Positions 1-6,821 of a stretch of 11,544 nucleotides of DNA are shown here, piece after piece. The DNA is taken from NCBI GenBank assembly GCA_937894105.1, contig CALCTI010000184.1, positions 1-11,544 on the forward strand, given 5' to 3'. The stretch is from an uncultured cyanobacterium (lineage in GTDB: Bacteria > Cyanobacteriota > Cyanobacteriia > CACIAM-69d). The notes beneath the pieces were generated by a model, which searched no databases, was not told the origin of the DNA, and was given only the letters and a program-made list of their open reading frames with translations. The first letter of the stretch is position 1; each line of letters begins with the position of its first letter. Made by a program: the position numbers and the translations under genes.

Positions 1-289
1 CCTTAACTGGCAAGGCTTTTAGCCTCTACTTCAAAACTTTTGTCCCTGTACTGAGGAATGTCCTACATAAGTAGCAATTGACTATATATAAAATCTGATT
101 TCTTAGGGCGGCTTCTCTGAAACGTTTGAGGATTTTCCAAAAAAGCTGGGGATTTTTAGAATTCAGATTATTAAAAATCGCGCAAAAAAAGACTGGAAAT
201 TAGACCATACTTGGGTTGTGCAATGCCATTACATAATCGAGCTTGGCACTACCCGTAGCATGTGCTGCTAGTGCCTTGAAACACTGCCC
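1..289. other. Leader/intergenic region upstream of the CHASE2 kinase-cyclase gene
   Basis: No coding region is evident here. The stretch is AT-rich, with TTGACT at 78-83 followed by a TATATATAAAAT run. Spacing to a good -10 box is poor, so I do not call a promoter. The clearest structure is the inverted repeat at 245-275, listed separately. Confidence 0.6.
245..275 (+). promoter_or_regulatory. Hairpin in the 5' leader of the kinase-cyclase gene
   Basis: GGCACTA (245-251) pairs perfectly with TAGTGCC (269-275), and the loop contains a smaller AGCA/TGCT pairing. The structure ends 14 bases before the ATG at 290. That start has no recognisable Shine-Dalgarno sequence. The position would suit a translational control element, but that role is inferred from position only. 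Confidence 0.35.
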
Positions 290-3200
290 ATGACCCTACC
301 TTTTAAGCGGATTCAACCTTGGCAGCGTGGCCTAATTGTTGGAGCCCTCGTGTCTGCCGCCGGTATTCTTGGTAGCCTTTCTGGGGGCTTTGCCTTTTTA
401 GAGTGGGCCCTCAGAGATACCTATGTGCGGTTGCGTCCCCTCGAGCCCAAAGATGAGCGCATTGTTGTTGTCACTATTGACGAGTCCGATATTCAGCTAG
501 CTGGTCAGTGGCCCGCCTCGGATGAGTTTCTAGCCAAAGTGATCCGCGCCATTGATGCCCAAGATCCCCACTCTATCGGCTTGGATTTATATCGCGATTT
601 GCCTGTGGAACCGGGCAATGCAGAGCTAATTGAACTGTTTGAAAATACGGAAAACCTGTACGGCATTGAAAAGGTTGGGGGGCAGTCGGTGGCTCCACCG
701 CCCACTTTGGAGCGAGTGGACCGGGTTACGTCCAACGACTCGGTGCAGGATTTAGACGGTCGAGTACGTCGCGGCATTGTGGGGATTCTGCGCAGTGATG
801 GGGTGTACCGCGAGGGGTTGGCGTCCCGTCTAGCGTTGCAATATTTGGAAGATCAGGGTCTGGAGCTGGAGATGATTGACCCGAAGGAGCAGATTCTGAA
901 AATTGGCCAGGCGCTGTTTCGTCCCGTCACGCCGAAGGTGGGAGACTATATGCCCGATGGGGGCGGCTATCAAATTTTTCTGAACTATCGCGGCTCCCTC
1001 GATAGGTTTTTGCATATTTCCCTGGCAGATGTGGCGGACGGGCGCGTGCCGGAAGGGTTCTTTCGCGATCGCATTGTATTGATCGGTCCCATTGCCCCTA
1101 GCACTAACGATGAGCTGCAAACCCCTTACAACAGCGCCCTGTTGCCCAGCCGCCCCCTAATGCCCGGGGTGGTGATTCACGCCAATATTGCCAGCCAAAT
1201 TGTTAGTGCGGCTCTGGACGGACGGGTGATGCAGCAGGCTCCGGTAAAGAGCGCAGTGCTGGCGTGGATTCTGGTGTGGGGGATTGGCGGCGCAATTTAT
1301 GGCACCTACCGCCAGCGCGTTTCCAAAGGAATTGGGGTGATGCTGCTGGGCAGTGTCAGTATTTTAGCGATTTCTTATTTGAGCTTTAATAGCGGCTGGT
1401 CCATTCCGGCGGTGTCGCCATTGCTGGTGTGGAATATGTCCACGGGCACCGCGATGTTTATTTCCCTTTGGAATGCCCTGGAGCGATCGCGGGATGATTT
1501 GCACAAATATGCGGTGACCTTGGAAGAGAAACACCAGGAGCTAAAGCGGCTGGATGAACTGAAGGATGAGTTTCTTGCCAACACTTCCCACGAGCTACGG
1601 ACGCCCATTCACGGCATTGTGGGATTGTCAGAGTCGCTGATTCAAGGCACTGCCGGACCGATGGAAAGGCCCCAGGAAGAAAATCTACGGCTTATTGCCG
1701 ATAGTGGGCGGCGGCTGGCAAATTTGGTGGACGATATTTTAGATTTTGCCCAGCTTAAAAATGGTCGCCTAGAGCTGGAGTTAAAGTCGGTGGACGTTAA
1801 AAGCTGCATTGATGCGGTGTTGGCGGTAACTCAGGTGCTGGTGGGCGATCGCCCGATCACGGTCACCAACGGCAGCCCGTCGGGATTGCCGCCCCTGTTA
1901 GGGGACGAAAATCGCATCCAGCAGATTTTATACAACCTAATTGGCAATGCCATTAAATTTACGGAAAAGGGGCAAGTGCGGGTGACGGCGAAGGCGGTGC
2001 CCCAAGAGGGCGTTAGCGAGAAAGAGGCGATCGCTATTTCTGTCTCTGATACGGGGCCGGGCATTGCCCAGAAAAACCTAGACCGGATTTTTGAGTCCTT
2101 TGAACAGGGGGACGGATCCACGTCTCGCCGTCACGGAGGCGCCGGACTGGGGCTGGCGGTAACGAAGCAGCTGGTGGATCTGCACAAAGGGAAAATCACG
2201 GTAAGTTCGGTCCTGGGCGAGGGGTCTACTTTTACCGTAAGGTTGCCCGTTGCCGACGGTCCTGCGGCGGCGCCCGATAGTCAGCGTTTACTACGTCGTC
2301 GTCGCCATGAATCGGCGATCGCCCCCCCGGCCCCAGCCACATCACAGCCCGCCCTAGCCTCTCATCCAACGAAAAACAGCCGTCACCAGGTCAAGATTTT
2401 AATCGTCGACGACGAGCCGGTCAATTTGCGGGTATTGGAAAACTTCCTTCGTTTTGAAGGCTATTCAGTTACCGTTGCCGCCAGCGGTCAAGAAGCCCTA
2501 AAAGTACTCAACGCCTTAGCCCAGCCCATTGATCTGGTGCTGCTGGATATTATGATGCCCAATTTATCGGGCTATGACGTGTGTAAAAAAATTCGGGAAA
2601 CCCGTTTAGCGGCCCAGCTACCGGTCATTATGCTGACCGCAAAGGATCGCCTAGATGATTTGATTATGGGCTTTAAATGTGGAGCCAATGATTATTTAAC
2701 TAAACCCTTTATTAGAGATGAATTGTTGATGCGAATTAACACCCATATTCATCTTTCCAAGATTAGTTCGGCATACCAAAGATTTGTGCCCCACGCCTAT
2801 TTAGAGTTTTTGGATAAAGAAAGTATTTTAGATGTCAAACTCGGTGACCACGTGGACCGGGAAATGGCGATTATGTTTAGCGATATTCGCGGTTTTACCA
2901 GTATGGCGGAGGGGATGACTTCGCGAGAAGGGTTTGAATTTATTAATCGCTATTTACAGCTGGTTAGCCCGATTTTGCGCAGCCACGGGGGAATTATTAT
3001 GAAGTATCTGGGAGACGGGGTGATGACGGTGTTTCCGAATGGTCCTCAGGGTGCCATTAGTGCGGCGATCGCCCAATTAAAAGCCGTTAGAAAGCGTCGC
3101 CGCAAAGCTTCTCTCAAGCAGAGCAATACTCCGATTACGAGCCCCGCCAGTAATAGCATTTTTGGTGACGGCAAAAGCGGCAGCGAAAACGGTGATTTTT

Positions 3201-3718
3201 CCAGGGGAGACGCCATTATTCGCATTGGAATCGCTATTCATTGCGGTCCAACTATGATGGGGATTATTGGTGAAAAAGACCGCATGCAGGGAGATGCCCT
3301 CTCCGACAACGGCAACTTGGCAGCGCGCTTAGAAGGGTTGACCAAGGTTTACGGCGCGTCCCTATTGGTATCAGAAGAAACTGTCAACTGGCTAGGACAC
3401 GACCATCCATTTCATCTACGCTTCTTAGGGGCAGCCATTGTTAAAGGAAAGCGCAATGTCACCGGACTTTACGAAGTGTTTGATGGGGATTCGCCCAACG
3501 AATTTGATTTAAAAGTTTCCACCCACGACGCCTTCGAAAAAGCCGTTAGGGATTACAGCGCAGGTCAGCTAGCAGAATCGCGCAAAGGCTTTTCTGAAGT
3601 GTTAGATATTAACCCTGGTGATAGCTGCGCCCTTTACTACTTAGAACGTTTGGAAGAAGCTGAGCGCGAGGGACTTGGGGAACAGTGGGATGGCGTTTTA
3701 CGGCTAACCCATAAGTAA
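290..3718 (+). CDS. CHASE2 hybrid histidine kinase / receiver / class III adenylate cyclase
   Basis: A 1142-residue membrane sensor that joins a phosphorelay to cAMP synthesis. In order: a membrane helix (about 14-37); a CHASE2 sensor domain (about 40-310), probably periplasmic; three further helices (about 321-339, 347-365, 372-394); a short coiled coil; a HisKA domain with phosphoacceptor His434 (SHELRTP); an ATPase domain with N box Asn549/Asn553, G1 DTGPG (587-591) and G2 GGAGLGL (616-622); and a receiver with Asp707/708, Asp753, Thr783 and Lys805. A class III cyclase follows, with metal-binding Asp865 and Asp909, adenine-selecting Lys905 and Asp1002, and transition-state Asn1009 and Arg1013. 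The tail (about 1079-1124) looks like one or two TPR repeats. Every catalytic residue I can check is present, so all modules look active. A Lys/Asp pair predicts ATP as substrate. A low-complexity insert (about 935-973) sits inside the cyclase. The architecture resembles cyanobacterial CyaC, but with CHASE2 in place of the N-terminal receiver. The gene stands alone. Confidence 0.93.
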   Translation: MTLPFKRIQPWQRGLIVGALVSAAGILGSLSGGFAFLEWALRDTYVRLRPLEPKDERIVVVTIDESDIQLAGQWPASDEFLAKVIRAIDAQDPHSIGLDLYRDLPVEPGNAELIELFENTENLYGIEKVGGQSVAPPPTLERVDRVTSNDSVQDLDGRVRRGIVGILRSDGVYREGLASRLALQYLEDQGLELEMIDPKEQILKIGQALFRPVTPKVGDYMPDGGGYQIFLNYRGSLDRFLHISLADVADGRVPEGFFRDRIVLIGPIAPSTNDELQTPYNSALLPSRPLMPGVVIHANIASQIVSAALDGRVMQQAPVKSAVLAWILVWGIGGAIYGTYRQRVSKGIGVMLLGSVSILAISYLSFNSGWSIPAVSPLLVWNMSTGTAMFISLWNALERSRDDLHKYAVTLEEKHQELKRLDELKDEFLANTSHELRTPIHGIVGLSESLIQGTAGPMERPQEENLRLIADSGRRLANLVDDILDFAQLKNGRLELELKSVDVKSCIDAVLAVTQVLVGDRPITVTNGSPSGLPPLLGDENRIQQILYNLIGNAIKFTEKGQVRVTAKAVPQEGVSEKEAIAISVSDTGPGIAQKNLDRIFESFEQGDGSTSRRHGGAGLGLAVTKQLVDLHKGKITVSSVLGEGSTFTVRLPVADGPAAAPDSQRLLRRRRHESAIAPPAPATSQPALASHPTKNSRHQVKILIVDDEPVNLRVLENFLRFEGYSVTVAASGQEALKVLNALAQPIDLVLLDIMMPNLSGYDVCKKIRETRLAAQLPVIMLTAKDRLDDLIMGFKCGANDYLTKPFIRDELLMRINTHIHLSKISSAYQRFVPHAYLEFLDKESILDVKLGDHVDREMAIMFSDIRGFTSMAEGMTSREGFEFINRYLQLVSPILRSHGGIIMKYLGDGVMTVFPNGPQGAISAAIAQLKAVRKRRRKASLKQSNTPITSPASNSIFGDGKSGSENGDFSRGDAIIRIGIAIHCGPTMMGIIGEKDRMQGDALSDNGNLAARLEGLTKVYGASLLVSEETVNWLGHDHPFHLRFLGAAIVKGKRNVTGLYEVFDGDSPNEFDLKVSTHDAFEKAVRDYSAGQLAESRKGFSEVLDINPGDSCALYYLERLEEAEREGLGEQWDGVLRLTHK

Positions 3719-3939
3719 TTACTTTATATAAGCAGTGCCTTACGGTTTTCACCTGTGCCCGCTATTGTCGATGCAGTAAAAAATAAGACACATTGAGAGG
3801 TTCTGCTAAAGCTAGAATTGCGCTATTGATTCGTCAGCGCAGTGCTTTGCAAGCGAACAAACTCAATGCTTTCTGACACCAATTCCTTTAGCCTATGCGC
3901 CATAAAATACGTTTGAAAACCTTTGAAGAGTAGAGTTCT

Positions 3940-3981
3940 GACTCTCTAATTACGACTCTTTAATTGTGGCTCTTTAATCTA
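3940..3981. repeat. Three tandem 14-bp direct repeats
   Basis: The units GACTCTCTAATTAC, GACTCTTTAATTGT and GGCTCTTTAATCTA lie head to tail with no spacer. All share the core CTCTNTAAT. An AGAG-containing stretch just upstream can pair with the CTCT cores. The regular spacing could mark a multi-site protein-binding region, or it may be simple tandem duplication. The surroundings do not say which. Confidence 0.6.
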
Positions 3982-4212
3982 GAGACGTCTGATGTGAGTT
4001 AGAAGGGAAACTTTTCAAGGCAACAAAAAACGCTGAAGCCCAAATTTCATAAAGGTTCTAGCCTAAAAAGAGGTGGGCGATCCATGCCATCTCCAGGGCA
4101 AAAACTCTGCTATTTCAGATCTTAAAAAGCCCCCTTTGGCTAAATCAATAGAGCTAACGATTTTCCCTTAAAAATCAATCGACCTCTGCGTATTGCGACT
4201 TTACGGTGTAAC

Positions 4213-4240
4213 CCTTATGGGATAAGGCTTTAGCTTTTTT
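4213..4240 (+). terminator. Weak terminator-like hairpin with T run
   Basis: CCTTAT (4213-4218) and ATAAGG (4222-4227) form a 6-bp AT-rich stem with loop GGG. A six-T run lies at 4235-4240, separated by seven bases. The stem is weak and the nearest upstream gene on this strand ends about 500 bases earlier, so a terminator role is doubtful. Confidence 0.2.
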
Positions 4241-4304
4241 GTCTCTGGACAGAGCTAATTCACATCAGGCGTTAGAGAATTGGTATAACCACCTCACTAA
4301 TTGA

Positions 4305-4421
4305 CGAACTGATCGTAAGCGGGCTCAGCTTCTATTAGTTGGCCGTTTAGTTGTGAAAGAGCTGGTTAATCGAGTCCTGATATTCAGCAAGAGTCAATTG
4401 ATGGACTTAGCCAAGCTTTAG
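4305..4421 (+). pseudogene. Possible remnant of a DUF4351-like C-terminus
   Basis: A 38-codon frame, closed by TGA at 4302-4304 and ending with TAG at 4419-4421, has no start codon of its own. Its translation contains QLLLVGRLVVKELVNRV and ends with SKSQLMDLAKL. This resembles the C-terminal DUF4351 helices found after Rpn/PD-(D/E)XK recombination-promoting nucleases in cyanobacteria, where the end typically reads L-S-x-x-Q-L-x-x-L. I see no nuclease upstream, so at best this is a leftover tail. The match is from memory of the family and is weak. It overlaps the end of the opposite-strand membrane-protein gene by 15 bases. Confidence 0.22.
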
Positions 4422-4769
4422 GATCGTTGTAAGAACGTGCTCCAAAATTGAGTTTAAAAAGGCGAGGATTGCGGCGCCTAAAATTGCGCTCCAGATGCCC
4501 CACTTTAGGCGGAATCCTTTAATCAGCCAGGCGGATAGTCCAAAAATAATCACGCTGACGATAAAGGAAAACAAACCTAGGGTAAGAACTTTGAAGGGGA
4601 GGGTGAGCCAGCCGGGAACAAGTTGGGCGATCGCATTGAAAACGCCTATAACGAGCCCAGAAATCAGGGCTTTTATGGGAGAGTCAATTTGAATGCCTAA
4701 AGGCAGCTTGCTCATAATCAGCAGGCTGATGGCGGTAATGACGACCGTGATAATGAAGGATACAGGCAT
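4407..4769 (-). CDS. Phage-holin-family (YvlD-like) small membrane protein
   Basis: A 120-residue hydrophobic protein with four predicted membrane helices (about 4-20, 32-50, 58-82, 90-109). The spacing and the N-F/I-A-x-L-P segment in the second helix fit the Phage_holin_4_2 / YvlD family (PF04020). These are usually chromosomal membrane proteins of unknown role, and the holin name does not imply a prophage; no phage gene is nearby. The ATG at 4769 is the only good start in frame. A strong AAGGAG lies on this strand at 4795-4800 but is about 25 bases from that ATG, too far to serve it normally. The gene is divergent from miaE. Confidence 0.75.
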   Translation of the reverse strand: MPVSFIITVVITAISLLIMSKLPLGIQIDSPIKALISGLVIGVFNAIAQLVPGWLTLPFKVLTLGLFSFIVSVIIFGLSAWLIKGFRLKWGIWSAILGAAILAFLNSILEHVLTTILKLG

Positions 4770-4938
4770 AATTAATGAGGATACCGATAGATTTCTCCTT
4801 TCTCTTGATAACCGCTGGCGTCTTGATTTCTAACCGGATTGAGATATTTCTTAGTCGTCCTTTGCGCTTGTGACTGTCTAACAATAGGCAGCTTATAGTG
4901 CTTATTATCAATTTATTTTGAGCTTATTACTTCACCCC
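4770..4938. other. Divergent intergenic region between holin-type gene and miaE
   Basis: About 170 bases that should carry both promoters. Candidate -10-like hexamers TTATAG (4893-4898) and TATTAT (4903-4908) precede miaE, but neither has a convincing -35 at normal spacing. AAGGAG on the minus strand at 4795-4800 is noted with the holin-type gene. Confidence 0.4.
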
Positions 4939-5613
4939 ATGGCCGCAGTTCATCGCCTTACTGATACCGCCAACGCTGCTGTTTCCCCCGAGGAAACACT
5001 GACCCATGAAACGCTGGCGGATAATGAATTTCCCACAATTCGCTTTTTAAAGTCAGCCACTTCCCAGGCGTGGGTGGACCAGGCGATCGCGAATATGGAC
5101 GAAATTTTGCTGGACCATGCCCAGTGTGAGCGGAAGGCGGCGGCGGTGGCGATCCAGATTATGGCCCAATATCCTGCGAAACCGGCGTTGGTGAAGGCGC
5201 TGCCGGCGCTCGCCCAAGAGGAACTGGAGCATTTTGAACAGGTGAATCGGTGGCTGCGGAAGCGGGGAGTAAAGCTACGGGCTCCGAAGGCTCCCCCCTA
5301 TGGCGGACGGTTGCGATCGCTGATTCGACGCCAGGATCCCCATCGTTTTTTAGATAGTTTGCTGGTGGCGGGATTAATTGAAGCTCGTAGCCATGAGCGA
5401 TTGGGGCTATTGGGGCAGCACTGTCCGGATCCAAAGTTAGCCGTATTTTATCGGGGGTTAATGGCGTCGGAGGCTCGCCATTATGGAGCCTACTGGGTGT
5501 TGGCAAAGCGGGAATTTGATGAGGAGTTGGCTCGAGATCGGTTGTATGGGCTGGCCACGGTGGAAAGCGAAATTTTATCCACTCTCCATCACCATCCTCG
5601 AGTGCACAGTTAG
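4939..5613 (+). CDS. miaE: tRNA-(ms2io6A)-hydroxylase (MiaE)
   Basis: MiaE is a non-haem di-iron monooxygenase that hydroxylates the isopentenyl group of 2-methylthio-N6-isopentenyladenosine at position 37 of tRNAs reading U-starting codons. It acts after MiaA and MiaB. The 224-residue protein shows the ferritin-like ligand set: Glu64 (CERKA), Glu95-x-x-His98 (EELEH), Glu148 (LIEARSH) and Glu178-x-x-His181 (SEARH). The ending RVHS is like other family members, so the C-terminus seems complete. I chose ATG 4939; an in-frame TTG at 4918 would add seven residues (MSLLLHP) but has no better ribosome site. The TAG stop at 5611-5613 coincides with the first bases of a mobile repeat. The gene is convergent with purM. 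Confidence 0.9.
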   Translation: MAAVHRLTDTANAAVSPEETLTHETLADNEFPTIRFLKSATSQAWVDQAIANMDEILLDHAQCERKAAAVAIQIMAQYPAKPALVKALPALAQEELEHFEQVNRWLRKRGVKLRAPKAPPYGGRLRSLIRRQDPHRFLDSLLVAGLIEARSHERLGLLGQHCPDPKLAVFYRGLMASEARHYGAYWVLAKREFDEELARDRLYGLATVESEILSTLHHHPRVHS

Positions 5614-5742
5614 GACGTGCCATCAATTAAGCTCCAGAGTCCTTAACCCGTGGGGAGTACACGCCCTCTGGAAACAAAAAATACTAGAAGCTGAAACCCT
5701 TACGGCACTTAATTTGGAAAGTTAATTAATGACAGCTCCCAA
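5611..5742 (+). mobile_element. MITE-like repeat, copy 1
   Basis: A 132-bp element that recurs, inverted, at 10609-10738 with roughly three quarters identity by eye. Its left end TAGGACGTGCCATCAATTAA is matched, in reverse complement, by its right end TTAATTAATGACA-GCTCCC. Blocks conserved between copies are CATCAATTAA, CTCCAGA, GTGGGGAGTAC and GCTGAAACCCTTACGGC. It has no coding capacity. In copy 2 both ends abut TA, suggesting TA target duplication as in IS630/Tc1-mariner-type transposons. Copy 1 has drifted at its right end (AA in place of TA). It fills the gap between the convergent miaE and purM genes and could fold into a long hairpin that acts on both transcripts. Confidence 0.82.
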
Positions 5743-5795
5743 GTGCTGCTTTCGTTTTCAATAATTTTTCAGTAATGATGCGGAAATGGTGAGGC

Positions 5796-5813
5796 GGTGC
5801 GTTGGCACGCACC
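5796..5813 (-). terminator. Hairpin immediately after the purM stop
   Basis: GGTGCG (5796-5801) and CGCACC (5808-5813) form a perfect 6-bp GC-rich stem with a 6-base loop. It directly abuts the purM stop codon (5814-5816 on the minus strand). No T run follows on either strand, so this is not a classical intrinsic terminator. It could still protect the 3' end or slow polymerase. Confidence 0.4.
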
Positions 5814-6821
5814 CTAAACCAGCTCTACGGTGCGGTTCCCCGATACCACTTCACCGATGACCCAAGGTTTTGTGTTCTGCTGCTGCAAAATTTCCAAAGC
5901 ACTGTTCACTGAATCAGCGGGGACGACCATTACAAAACCGACGCCCATATTAAAGGTGTTAAACATTTCTGGGCGATCGACGTTGCCGGTACTTTCCAGC
6001 CAGTCAAACACTGGCAACGGCTGCCAGCTTTGGGTTTGAATCTTAAATCCTTGCCCATCCTGCAAACATCGCGGCAAATTCTCCGGCAGCCCCCCCCCGG
6101 TCACGTGGCCCATGCTGTGAATGTCAATACCTGATTTAAGCAGTGCCAAAATTGGCTTTACATATAGATGGGTGGGCGTCAGCAGAACCTGACCTAAGGT
6201 GGCTTCTCCCAAGGATTCAATGGAATCGTCCCAACTTAGCCCCGCGTTAGCCACAATTTTTCGCACCAGGCTAAAGCCGTTGCTGTGGATTCCGGAGCTG
6301 GGCAGGGCGATCGCCACATCTCCTACCGTCACCTTCGACCCATCTAAAATTTTTGATTTTTCCACAATGCCCACGCAGAACCCTGCCAAGTCGTATTCTC
6401 CTGCGCCGTAAAATCCCGGCATCTCCGCTGTTTCACCCCCCAATAGGGCACAGCCCGACTCCTCGCATCCGGTCGCAATCCCATCCACCACGTTCGCTAA
6501 ATCTTCCGGATCCAACTTGCCTGTCGCCACGTAATCCAGAAAAAACAGAGGTTCCGCCCCCGAAGTGAGCACATCGTTAACGCACATGGCCACCAGATCA
6601 ATGCCCACCGTGTGATGAATGCCCAAGGCGTGAGCCAGCTTCAGCTTGGTACCAACGCCGTCGGTACCCGAGACCAAGACCGGCTGGGTGTAGACCGCTG
6701 GAATTTCAAAACAGCCGCCAACTCCTCCCAGCCCGCCCAACACCTCCGGGCGAAAAGTGCGCTGGACGCGCTCGCGGTGCTTCCACAACCACCCCAGCGT
6801 CGCGATAGTCCACCGGCTCAC
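5814..6821 (-). CDS. purM: Phosphoribosylformylglycinamidine cyclo-ligase (PurM, AIR synthetase), 5' end frameshifted
   Basis: PurM closes the imidazole ring in purine synthesis, converting FGAM and ATP to AIR. The 335-residue frame holds the family signatures: RPEVLGGLGG (24-33), GTDGVGTKLK (52-61), GIDLVAMCVNDV (73-84), LGGETAEMPG (127-136), SGIHSNGFSLVR (176-187), HVTGGGLPENLPR (239-251) and NMGVGF (291-296). The first 14 residues from GTG 6821 (MSRWTIATLG and WLWK) are not PurM-like. The expected start, (V/M)DYRDAG, is instead read in another frame from GTG 6813, which has GGAAGGTGA upstream. Compared with the usual spacing, about 20 bases are missing near 6776-6780, so the two halves are out of frame. 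The body is intact. Whether an active enzyme is made from GTG 6821 is unknown, since the extreme N-terminus lies before the catalytic core. A sequencing or assembly deletion is also possible. Confidence 0.88.
   Translation of the reverse strand: MSRWTIATLGWLWKHRERVQRTFRPEVLGGLGGVGGCFEIPAVYTQPVLVSGTDGVGTKLKLAHALGIHHTVGIDLVAMCVNDVLTSGAEPLFFLDYVATGKLDPEDLANVVDGIATGCEESGCALLGGETAEMPGFYGAGEYDLAGFCVGIVEKSKILDGSKVTVGDVAIALPSSGIHSNGFSLVRKIVANAGLSWDDSIESLGEATLGQVLLTPTHLYVKPILALLKSGIDIHSMGHVTGGGLPENLPRCLQDGQGFKIQTQSWQPLPVFDWLESTGNVDRPEMFNTFNMGVGFVMVVPADSVNSALEILQQQNTKPWVIGEVVSGNRTVELV
6778..6813 (-). other. purM: Out-of-frame authentic 5' end of purM
   Basis: Reading from GTG 6813 on the minus strand gives V-DYRDAGVVVEA, which matches the family's opening MDYRDAGVDVEAG. 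A purine-rich GGAAGGTGA sits about 5 bases upstream, as expected for a true start. After GCA (6780-6778) this frame no longer matches. The remaining PurM sequence (RERVQRTFRPEV) continues in the frame of GTG 6821. Family members have about seven more residues at the junction (G-R-A-F-V-x-R). Confidence 0.75.

Larger units (their letters stand above)
3719..4406. other. Long gene-poor intergenic region
   Basis: This holds no intact gene on either strand that I can support. It contains three tandem 14-bp repeats (3940-3981), the palindrome AGACGTCT (3983-3990), and a small hairpin CCTTAT-GGG-ATAAGG (4213-4227) followed by six T at 4235-4240. The right end carries a short open frame (4305-4421), described separately. 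No clear terminator follows the stop codon at 3718. Confidence 0.6.

Noticed and set aside
78..106. Promoter with TTGACT -35 upstream of the kinase-cyclase gene
   Set aside because: At 17-base spacing the -10 would be TCTTAG, which is poor, and the TATATA run is too close.
3940..3981. CRISPR array or Pho box
   Set aside because: Units are 14 bases with no spacers, so not CRISPR; the unit and spacing do not match the 8-plus-3 base Pho box pattern.
4392..4403. Possible third copy of the mobile repeat end (TCAATTGATG)
   Set aside because: Only about ten bases match and the flanks do not continue the similarity.
4495..4692. Plus-strand frame opposite the holin-type gene
   Set aside because: Antisense to a convincing four-helix membrane protein; no ribosome site or family match.
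4407..4769. Prophage or lysis cassette suggested by the holin-type gene
   Set aside because: No endolysin, structural, integrase or attachment-site sequence nearby; this family is widespread on ordinary chromosomes.
5159..5626. 155-codon proline-rich open frame on the minus strand opposite miaE
   Set aside because: It is fully antisense to a well-supported gene, has low-complexity composition and no recognisable domain, and is most likely a by-product of miaE codon use.
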